In this document: piece by piece, positions 1-5,039 of the stretch
Numbering within the stretch: position 1 is the stretch's first letter
Layout: each line of letters starts with the position of its first letter
NCBI GenBank assembly: GCA_902796985.1
Contig: CADBRC010000089.1
Location: 1-5,039 of the forward strand
Source of the DNA: an uncultured Spirochaetaceae bacterium
Lineage (GTDB): Bacteria; Spirochaetota; Spirochaetia; Treponematales; Treponemataceae
DNA: 5,039 nucleotides
Direction: 5' to 3'
Notes under the pieces: generated by a model
What the model saw: the letters and a program-made list of their open reading frames with translations, nothing else
What the model was told of the DNA's origin: nothing
Database searches by the model: none
Position numbers and translations under genes: made by a program

Positions 1-855
1 ATGGATGAATTCACAAGCACGAGCAAAAGGATGCTGCGCCTTCTTGCTGCCCTTGATGATGTTGCCGCCTCGCCGTCGCCCGTCCTGATACGCGGAGAGC
101 GGGGATGTGGCAAAGAGTACATTGCCCGCAGGATACACGAGAAGCGGCGTGTGGAATCGTTTTTTGTCCCGGTCAAATGCCTGGGGGCGGGCGGAGACTT
201 TCTCTCCGGCCTCAGTCCTGCCTGTACCCTCTTTCTGGACGGGCTGCAGGTACTTGCTCCGGATGCGCAGGAGGCTCTGTACGGCTTCCTGTCCGGAAAA
301 GGCGAAGGTGCGGTGCTGGACGGGGTCAAGGTCATCGCATCTGCGTCCGCCTCTCTCGATGATGTGGTCTTGCGTGGTGACTTCCGCCGTGACCTGCTCG
401 TGCAGCTTGATATGATAAGTGTGACCTGTCCGCCTTTGCGGGAGCGGGCTGAGGACATCATGCCGCTTGCAGACCGTTACCTGTCTGAGTTTGCCCGGGA
501 GATGAGCCGGGATGTGAGGGGCTTCTCACCGGCGGCAATAAAGAAACTTGAGGCCTACCATTGGCCGGGAAATATCCGCGAGCTCCGGAACGTCATGGAG
601 CGTGCCGTCCTGCTGTGCCGGGGAATTCGACTGGAAGAGGAGGACATCGTTCTTTCAGTGGGGCGCCCGTCATCTGACGGCAGGTCAGTTCCTTCGGGCC
701 TGGGACTCAGGGAGGCCGCGGGGCTTTTCAAAAAGTCCTACATAGAGGACACGATAGCCGCCTGTGCGGGCAACAAAGCGGAGGCCGCCCGACGTCTGGG
801 ACTGGAGCGTACCTATCTTTTTGCCCTCATAAAGGACCTTGGGGTTAGCTGCTAG
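1..855 (+). CDS. Degenerate sigma-54-activator-like AAA+ protein with Fis-type DNA-binding domain
   Basis: This is probably a DNA-binding transcription regulator derived from the bacterial enhancer-binding proteins. Residues about 5-160 align with their AAA+ core. Walker A is GERGCGKE (32-39, Lys38), followed by a Walker B-like TLFLDG (76-81), FRRDL (128-132), LRERAEDI (146-153) and WPGNIREL (188-195). Residues about 240-284 form a Fis-type helix-turn-helix (GNKAEAARRLGLERTYL), closest in style to NtrX. Several key parts are missing. The roughly 28-residue stretch carrying the GAFTGA sigma-54 contact loop is absent between KCLGAGG and TLFLD. The Walker B glutamate is Gly81, the sensor I asparagine is Ser116, and the second arginine finger is Gln135. 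The frame is intact, so this looks like a maintained variant rather than a wreck. No receiver domain is visible. The ATG is the first base of the window, so a longer N-terminus upstream cannot be excluded. It converges on dinB with overlapping stops. Family placement is firm; the role is inferred. Confidence 0.85.
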   Translation: MDEFTSTSKRMLRLLAALDDVAASPSPVLIRGERGCGKEYIARRIHEKRRVESFFVPVKCLGAGGDFLSGLSPACTLFLDGLQVLAPDAQEALYGFLSGKGEGAVLDGVKVIASASASLDDVVLRGDFRRDLLVQLDMISVTCPPLRERAEDIMPLADRYLSEFAREMSRDVRGFSPAAIKKLEAYHWPGNIRELRNVMERAVLLCRGIRLEEEDIVLSVGRPSSDGRSVPSGLGLREAAGLFKKSYIEDTIAACAGNKAEAARRLGLERTYLFALIKDLGVSC

Positions 856-2018
856 TTTCCGAGCATCCGTGCCTTTCGTATCTTGATTTCCGGGTGCTTG
901 TCCTGCATCTTGTATATTGCCTCCTCTATTTTTGCTTTTTTCTCGTTGCCGAAGTCAAAGAGACTCTTCTGGTCGGGGATGTCCCTGTCGTAGACTTTTT
1001 CGCATGCCACTCCGAGGAGCCGTATGCCCCGTCCCTGTTCGTATTTCTTGTCAAAGAGCCTCCTGCAGCGCTCAAACATGTCGTCCGCATTGGAGATGGA
1101 GAAATCGCCTGTCTCCTGTACGCTGACCGTCGTGAAATCCTCGTAGCGGATTTTGAGGGCGAGCGTCCTGGACTTGACCTGCTCTTTGTGCATGCGGTAG
1201 AGGACGTTCATGGAAAGTTCCATCAGGGCGGTGTCAATCGCGTAGCGGTCGGTCAGGTCAAAGTCGTAGGTACATTCCGAGCTGATGGAATGGTTCTTTG
1301 CCTCCTCCCCGAAAATCATGCCGGGGTTGCCCCTGACGGCCTGGTAGAGGAAGCTCCCCGCACTGTCGCCGAACATCGTCTTGAGCAGGGGCTCGGACTT
1401 GGCGTAGATGTCCGCTGTGGTGAACAGCCCTGAGTCCCGGAGCCTTTTCTGGGTTTTGCCGCCCGCCCCCCAGAGCTTGTCCAGAGGGAGGGCGAGCATG
1501 AATGCCGTCTCATCCCCGGCATTGACGACCGTGAGGCCGTCGGGTTTGTTCAGGCCGGAGGCTATTTTGGCGACGTACATTGTGCCTGCGACTCCGATGC
1601 TGACGGAAAGTCCAGTCTGTTTTTTTACCTCGGCCTTTATCCGCCGTGCTGCATCCTCTGCTTTTCCGAAGAGCCGCTCCGTTCCCGTCATGTCCAGGAA
1701 GGCTTCGTCTATGGACATCTGCGTTACGTCTGGTGAGTAGTTCCCGAATATCGCCATTATCTGGGAGGAAAGCTCCTGATAGCGGCGGTAACGGCCCCGG
1801 ACAAAAATTCCCTCCGGGCAGAGCTGGACTGCCCGCGAGAGGGGCATGGCAGAATGTACTCCGTACTTCCGCGCTTCGTAGGATGCGGTGGAGACGACCG
1901 ACCTCCTGTCTCCGGGAAGTCCGCCGACGATGACGGGTTTGCCCTTCCAGCCGGGGTTGTCCAGCTGCTCGACGGAGGCGAAGAAGGCGTCCAGGTCTAT
2001 GTGAAAGTATGTTTTCAC
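852..2018 (-). CDS. dinB: DNA polymerase IV (Y-family translesion polymerase)
   Basis: This is an error-prone Y-family polymerase that extends or bypasses damaged templates in the cytoplasm. At 388 residues it is full length or slightly long. The palm carries FHIDLDAFFASVE (5-17) with metal ligand Asp8 and a likely steric-gate Phe at 12-13. SIDEAFLD (102-109) supplies Asp104 and Glu105. STASYEARKYG (43-53) holds the triphosphate-contacting Tyr and Arg, and AKIASGLNKPDG (150-161) follows. The thumb has a helix-hairpin-helix at about 178-203 (PLDKLWGAGGKTQKRL), and the little finger spans about 240-345. QKSLFDF (350-356) is a good beta-clamp binding motif, followed by a basic tail. The start is GTG at 2018, because no in-frame ATG lies near and a GAGGA sits 4 bases upstream. 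The gene follows the membrane-protein gene by 7 bases and is probably translated by coupling. I see no LexA-type box in the 86-bp upstream region of the operon. One oddity is that the conserved Lys before AKIAS is Met147. Confidence 0.96.
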   Translation of the reverse strand: MKTYFHIDLDAFFASVEQLDNPGWKGKPVIVGGLPGDRRSVVSTASYEARKYGVHSAMPLSRAVQLCPEGIFVRGRYRRYQELSSQIMAIFGNYSPDVTQMSIDEAFLDMTGTERLFGKAEDAARRIKAEVKKQTGLSVSIGVAGTMYVAKIASGLNKPDGLTVVNAGDETAFMLALPLDKLWGAGGKTQKRLRDSGLFTTADIYAKSEPLLKTMFGDSAGSFLYQAVRGNPGMIFGEEAKNHSISSECTYDFDLTDRYAIDTALMELSMNVLYRMHKEQVKSRTLALKIRYEDFTTVSVQETGDFSISNADDMFERCRRLFDKKYEQGRGIRLLGVACEKVYDRDIPDQKSLFDFGNEKKAKIEEAIYKMQDKHPEIKIRKARMLGN

Positions 2019-2022
2019 TTCG

Positions 2023-2027
2023 TCCTC
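2023..2027 (-). promoter_or_regulatory. Ribosome binding site of dinB, overlapping the upstream stop codon
   Basis: On the minus strand GAGGA (2027-2023) stands four bases before the GTG start of dinB. Its first two bases are the last two of the TGA stop (2028-2026) of the membrane-protein gene. A ribosome terminating there would sit on the dinB initiation region, so coupled translation is likely. This site is the main reason for accepting GTG as the dinB start; the nearby ATG at 2029 is in another frame. Confidence 0.75.
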
Positions 2028-4047
2028 ATTTGTTTCCTTCCGGGAAGGGCATGTTGAGCACGTCCTTCTCGATGATGTATCTGCCGTCGTCAGTCTTCAG
2101 GTAGCTCGTTATGAAGGCGATGGGGCTTACTCCCTTCTCGCTTGTGAATATGATGGAGAGTTCCGACGAGGGCTTGTCCGGGATGGCGATATAGGCCTTG
2201 TGCCTTCCGCTCAGGCTGTAGTCGTAGTTGCAGTCGTTCAGGGGAATGCCGCTCTCCGTCTCCAGCGTGATGTCATAGCGGAGAACCTGGCTTGTTCCAT
2301 CGCTTCTCACGGCCATCGTCACAAAGTTGTATTCCATGAAGCCGTCTGCGCTGTAGCTTGCCTGCACGTAGTCGCTCTCAGTGTCCTCCGTGAATTTTGG
2401 AGGCGGCTCCCACCTGACGGCATCGTGTCCTTCCCTGTTTCCCATGCTTGCCCTGAGGGAGGCAAAGCTTGTCCATGCGAGCGTCCGTATGACGAGGAAA
2501 TAGAAGAGGGCGAACAGGCAGACGCTTATGGCAATGAACAGAACCGTACTGAGGATCCTGAGCAGGAAGAATCTCTTCCGCTGCCGGCTGAAAAATTCCA
2601 TCTGCATCAGCAGGCGGAGGAACTGGAGCTGGAAAGGCAGGAGTATCAGGGCCGTCAGCAGGTTGCCAATGAGACCGGGGCTTGCGAGCCGCGCAAGGGA
2701 CCGGGGATTGGAGGACAGCAGGATGTTCACTATGTGGGGCAGGAAGGGAAGAATCATCAGGATAAGCCCCGCGATTATCGTGCTTTTGCCTTTCGCCCGC
2801 TTTGCCAGAAAGCATGTCAGGTACTCGGAGAGGAAGAGGAAGAGAAAGGATATGTCGATGGCAGAGAAGATGAAGATGTTGCATGCCGCGATAAAGATCA
2901 TGATTCTCGAAACGCTCTCGAAGCTGATGAAAGCTTTGAAACGGGAGAATAGAACGAAGAGGACGAGGGTCGCTGCCATCACTATAGCAAGCCGCTTTCC
3001 CATCGTTGCAGCGGCGAAGGGGGAGAGGATTCTGGGAATCTTCTGGGACAGCTGCAGGACCGCCGCAGTGTAGGCAAGCATAATCAGGATTATGTACCAT
3101 GCCTTTGAGAGGTCCTTGACCACGGCCTTGTTCCTGTCGCTCTGCCAGACCGTGGAGAAGCAGGTCATGAGCAGGACGATGAGCGCTGTTGCTATGTAGC
3201 AGAACAGGAAAAAGGTCTCGTCCAGCCAGAATTCCAGCGAGAGTACGGAGACGTATGCGTAGTGGAGGTCCCAGCCCGAACTGTTCGCTCCGGCAAGCTT
3301 ACCCAGAGTCAGTCCCAGTACCGCCAGATAATCCTCCGCATCGTTCAGGTAGAGGCCCGCCGCAGGGATGGCCTCCTCCAGGAAGGGGGAGAGCCTTTCG
3401 TCCTCGCTCATCAGCCCCAGCCTGTAGAGGAATGAGGCAGAGTTGGGGAGCCATGCGGAGATGCCGTTCTCCTCGCAGGACTCTTTGAGCGGCTTGATGA
3501 GCCAGATGGGGGAGACGACTCCGCCACCCCCGGATGACAGCCTGTTCCGTATTCCGCTCCGTGCTACGATGACGCAGCTGTTCCTTCCGCTGTCCAGGCT
3601 CTCCGCGAAGACGGGGATGCCCGTCGGGTGCTCGTAGCCCTCCGATGAGGGAAGGAAGAGGCTGCCCTCGTTTGCGGCAAGGACCAGCCTGACGCTGAAG
3701 GGAAGTCCCTCCCCTGAGAGCTGTCCGGCAAAGTTCAGGAATGCTTCCTTGCTGGCAGCCGCATCTTCCTGCGGGAAGATGAGGCAGACGGTCTCAAGAC
3801 CCGTCTTTCCCGGCTCCGTCACTCCGGCCTCCGCTGCCGGGATGTTGACTATGATGTTCCTCGGGTATATCTCGCTCTGGCTGGGGCAAAGTCCCTGATA
3901 ATCAGTTTGGAAGCCCCTGCCGATAAATAGACTGTATAGTTCCGCGCTTGTACCCGCATCCTGGGGGAATACCCAGGAGGGCAGAAGCAGGAGAAGGGCG
4001 AGCGGCAGCAATGGCCCTAAAGAATTCCTTTGCAATTTTCCTCGCAT
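2026..4047 (-). CDS. Polytopic membrane protein with N-terminal M28-like (pseudo)peptidase domain
   Basis: I do not recognise this 673-residue protein by name. It opens with a basic n-region and a leucine-rich signal peptide (about 1-29). A periplasmic domain follows (30-277), then eight predicted helices at about 278-298, 316-336, 352-369, 380-396, 397-414, 422-444, 458-480 and 493-520, and a soluble C-terminal domain (521-673). Arg and Lys cluster in the loops at 299-315, 368-380, 415-422 and 487-493, which agrees with both ends lying outside. The first domain follows the M28 peptidase pattern: NIIVNIP (64-70), a strand at 86-91 where the family has its HxD motif, and SPFLEEAIPA (220-229), matching the family's SDHxPFxxxGIPA. 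The His and Asp metal ligands are not there. Domain plus multi-helix order recalls ER and vacuolar M28 proteins and Gaa1. It may be a binding or scaffold protein rather than an enzyme. The ATG at 4047 lacks a Shine-Dalgarno; a TTG at 4035 is an alternative. It is the first gene of an operon with dinB. The gene is certain; the M28 link is tentative. Confidence 0.9.
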   Translation of the reverse strand: MRGKLQRNSLGPLLPLALLLLLPSWVFPQDAGTSAELYSLFIGRGFQTDYQGLCPSQSEIYPRNIIVNIPAAEAGVTEPGKTGLETVCLIFPQEDAAASKEAFLNFAGQLSGEGLPFSVRLVLAANEGSLFLPSSEGYEHPTGIPVFAESLDSGRNSCVIVARSGIRNRLSSGGGGVVSPIWLIKPLKESCEENGISAWLPNSASFLYRLGLMSEDERLSPFLEEAIPAAGLYLNDAEDYLAVLGLTLGKLAGANSSGWDLHYAYVSVLSLEFWLDETFFLFCYIATALIVLLMTCFSTVWQSDRNKAVVKDLSKAWYIILIMLAYTAAVLQLSQKIPRILSPFAAATMGKRLAIVMAATLVLFVLFSRFKAFISFESVSRIMIFIAACNIFIFSAIDISFLFLFLSEYLTCFLAKRAKGKSTIIAGLILMILPFLPHIVNILLSSNPRSLARLASPGLIGNLLTALILLPFQLQFLRLLMQMEFFSRQRKRFFLLRILSTVLFIAISVCLFALFYFLVIRTLAWTSFASLRASMGNREGHDAVRWEPPPKFTEDTESDYVQASYSADGFMEYNFVTMAVRSDGTSQVLRYDITLETESGIPLNDCNYDYSLSGRHKAYIAIPDKPSSELSIIFTSEKGVSPIAFITSYLKTDDGRYIIEKDVLNMPFPEGNK
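4039..4043 (-). promoter_or_regulatory. Possible internal ribosome binding site of the membrane-protein gene
   Basis: GAGGA (4043-4039, minus strand) lies inside the first three codons of the annotated frame and three bases before an in-frame TTG at 4035-4033. If transcription begins within or after the ATG, this could serve a protein starting four residues later, whose signal peptide would still have an Arg in its n-region. The spacing is short, so this is only an alternative to the ATG. Confidence 0.3.
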
Positions 4048-4053
4048 GGAATT

Positions 4054-4082
4054 ATAATAGTTTATTGCTGTTTACATTGCAA
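4054..4082 (-). promoter_or_regulatory. Leftward sigma-70-like promoter for the membrane protein-dinB operon
   Basis: On the minus strand TTGCAA (4082-4077) is followed after exactly 17 bases by TATTAT (4059-4054). An overlapping TATAAT (4056-4051) has a 20-base spacing to the same -35 and would fit less well. Only six bases separate TATTAT from the annotated ATG, so transcription would begin at or very near the start codon. This is a match to consensus, not a mapped start site. Confidence 0.6.
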
Positions 4083-4099
4083 GCTTCTTGTTGTACAAT
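4071..4099 (+). promoter_or_regulatory. Rightward sigma-70-like promoter for the divergent unknown gene
   Basis: TTTACA (4071-4076) and TACAAT (4094-4099) each match consensus at five of six positions and are 17 bases apart. The expected start is near 4105-4108, leaving a 5' leader of roughly 28 bases with a clear Shine-Dalgarno. The -35 abuts the leftward promoter's -35 at 4077-4082, so each promoter lies partly inside the other's spacer. Confidence 0.62.
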
Positions 4100-4109
4100 G
4101 GTGCTTGCA
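4078..4109. repeat. Inverted repeat around the rightward -10, candidate operator
   Basis: TGCAAGC (4078-4084) and GCTTGCA (4103-4109) are perfect 7-base inverted arms separated by 18 bases. Between them lies the 8-base palindrome TTGTACAA (4091-4098), which covers most of the rightward -10. The left arm overlaps the leftward -35, so a dimeric protein bound here could touch both promoters. Such symmetry also arises by chance in AT-rich gaps, and no regulator family is indicated. Confidence 0.35.
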
Positions 4110-4118
4110 CTTGAACTT

Positions 4119-4123
4119 AGGAG
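4119..4123 (+). promoter_or_regulatory. Ribosome binding site deciding the ATG at 4134
   Basis: AGGAG lies 10 bases before the ATG. This is at the long end of normal spacing but is the only purine-rich match in the leader. It favours 4134 over the in-frame ATG at 4098, which has no such site and falls within the predicted -10. Confidence 0.7.
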
Positions 4124-4133
4124 TAGTTTTCAG

Positions 4134-5039
4134 ATGAGCGCCGGCGATAAGAAATTTATGCTTGACCTGCCCCTCAAGATTGTCCTGACGGACGAGGGGG
4201 CATCCCACTTCATAAGCAGGAAGCAGAAGCTGCTCCGCTTTAAGTTGGCAGAGGGCATGTCGGAGTCCGGCATAAGCCTGTCCCATTTTTCCCCTGCCTC
4301 CATCCAGAACATGATTCTGGTGGACTACATCTCCAAGATAGAGATTTCCATGCCCGAGTTCGTCTCCCACAGGCAGGATGTGATGGACTTGTCCAAGATA
4401 ATCGTCTACTCCATCCTCTATCAGCAGTTCGACAAGGAGATTTACGAGGCGCTGATAAAGTGCGACTGCGTCCGTGTCCACAACAGGCAGAACCCGAGGC
4501 AGCTGATTGACGAGCAGACCCGGATTCCCGATGCTCAGCTTCGCAAGCACCTTGCCATAAAGGACAACGTCATTCAGCAGTGCCGCCAGATGATACTTGA
4601 CCCTGTCTGGAAATCGATTATGGCGAACACCGAGTATTCACCTGAGGAGAAGAATGTCTACCTCCTGATGACCGAGAAGTTCCTGAACCGTCTGAGCCTG
4701 ATGAACTGGTACATCATCACGATGTTCTACAAGAAGAACGGCTTTGATGCGATGCTCTCGGTCCTCCGCACGACGCTCAAGGAGTACATGGACAAGTCCA
4801 AGATTCCCGAGTACATCTCCCTGATGATTATGGAGCTTGCGCTGAACTGTGAGAATACGAACATGCGCAAGGAGGCGAACATCCTCTACAAGGGCATAGA
4901 CAACTCCGAGACCCTCGTCTATGACCAGGAGATACGCACCAAGATAATCAACCAGCTGATACAGAAGAAGGAGCTGGTTTTCCTCTCATGGAAGATAGGA
5001 GGCTCCTCATCTGCAATCGGCAAGCGCGGCTCCCTCAAT
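4134..5039 (+). CDS. Conserved-looking soluble protein of unknown function, possible HATPase-like domain (3' end outside window)
   Basis: An open frame of 302 codons runs without a stop to the window edge, so the C-terminus is missing. The product has no signal peptide or membrane helix and looks cytoplasmic. It is rich in Lys, Met, Ile and Glu, with helical stretches at about 81-108, 170-200 and 205-222. Near 228-244 it reads SLMIMELALNCENTNM. The ExxxN pattern (Glu234, Asn238) resembles the N-box of histidine-kinase or anti-sigma-type ATPases, and the later GKRGSLN (296-302) could lead into further ATPase strands. This is a weak resemblance and the decisive G-boxes would lie beyond the window. 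The ATG at 4134 is chosen because AGGAG lies 10 bases upstream and a promoter fits about 35 bases before it. An in-frame ATG at 4098 has no Shine-Dalgarno and overlaps the -10. Codon use (AAG, CTG, ATC, GAC) is coherent, while the long opposite-strand frame here makes no sense as protein. It is divergent from the membrane-protein gene. Confidence 0.85.
   Translation, partial: MSAGDKKFMLDLPLKIVLTDEGASHFISRKQKLLRFKLAEGMSESGISLSHFSPASIQNMILVDYISKIEISMPEFVSHRQDVMDLSKIIVYSILYQQFDKEIYEALIKCDCVRVHNRQNPRQLIDEQTRIPDAQLRKHLAIKDNVIQQCRQMILDPVWKSIMANTEYSPEEKNVYLLMTEKFLNRLSLMNWYIITMFYKKNGFDAMLSVLRTTLKEYMDKSKIPEYISLMIMELALNCENTNMRKEANILYKGIDNSETLVYDQEIRTKIINQLIQKKELVFLSWKIGGSSSAIGKRGSLN

Noticed and set aside
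800..900. Intrinsic terminator between the convergent genes
   Set aside because: There is no GC-rich hairpin followed by a T-run on either strand, and the genes overlap.
894..1433. Rightward open frame of 179 codons opposite dinB
   Set aside because: It lies wholly antisense to a well-conserved polymerase gene, has no family motif, and its composition (Val, Leu, Ala, Gly, His) is typical of an antisense frame in GC-rich DNA.
2829..2880. Purine-rich, repeat-like GAGGAAGAGGAAGAG tract
   Set aside because: It is the complement of Leu/Phe-rich codons in a membrane helix (FLFLFLSEYL), not a separate repeat element.
2200..2952. Rightward open frame of 250 codons opposite the membrane-protein gene
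   Set aside because: Its Glu-, Gln- and His-rich sequence mirrors the hydrophobic helices on the other strand. No Shine-Dalgarno or domain supports it.
2378..3100. Second leftward frame of 240 codons inside the membrane-protein gene
   Set aside because: It is a shifted frame of the same strand, rich in Pro, His and Arg, without a start signal. The main frame has a signal peptide and a consistent membrane topology.
4048..4133. LexA/SOS box for dinB
   Set aside because: I searched for CTGT-N8-ACAG and GAAC-N4-GTTC type palindromes. The single CTGTTTAC near 4068-4075 has no matching second half.
4062..4550. Leftward open frame of 162 codons opposite the divergent unknown gene
   Set aside because: It would read through the promoter gap. 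The opposite strand has a longer frame with a Shine-Dalgarno, a promoter and coherent codon use.

Overview
The window reads as a compact stretch of bacterial chromosome with four protein genes, almost no intergenic space and moderately GC-rich coding DNA. The DNA polymerase IV in the middle has the sequence style I associate with treponemes and related spirochaetes, for example the KNHSIS segment and the tail ending KHPEIKIRKAR. The two genes at 2026-4047 and 4134-5039 belong to no family I can name with certainty. A Treponema-like spirochaete is therefore an inference from protein style, not a demonstrated assignment.

Layout. Positions 1-855 (+) encode a 284-residue relative of sigma-54 activators: an AAA+ core plus a Fis-type helix-turn-helix. 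It lacks the GAFTGA loop and several catalytic residues. It meets dinB (852-2018, -) tail to tail, and the two stop codons overlap within one CTAG. Upstream of dinB on the same strand is a 673-residue membrane protein (2026-4047, -). It has a signal peptide, a periplasmic domain resembling an M28 peptidase without its metal ligands, eight predicted membrane helices and a second periplasmic domain. Only 7 bases separate its stop from the GTG start of dinB, and the dinB Shine-Dalgarno overlaps that stop, so the two genes look like a translationally coupled operon.

An 86-bp AT-richer gap (4048-4133) separates this operon from a divergent gene (4134-5039, +, cut by the window end). That gene encodes a soluble protein of unknown function with a weak resemblance to a histidine-kinase-type ATPase N-box. 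Two well-formed sigma-70-like promoters can be read in the gap. They point in opposite directions and their -35 hexamers abut, so polymerase probably cannot occupy both at once. The leftward promoter places transcription start almost on the ATG of the membrane-protein gene, which raises either a leaderless mRNA or a downstream TTG start.

How the genes work together is not obvious. The sequence supports shared transcription of the membrane protein and Pol IV, and likely linked control of the divergent gene. It does not show a common pathway. I see no RNA genes, CRISPR arrays, insertion sequences or convincing intrinsic terminators.
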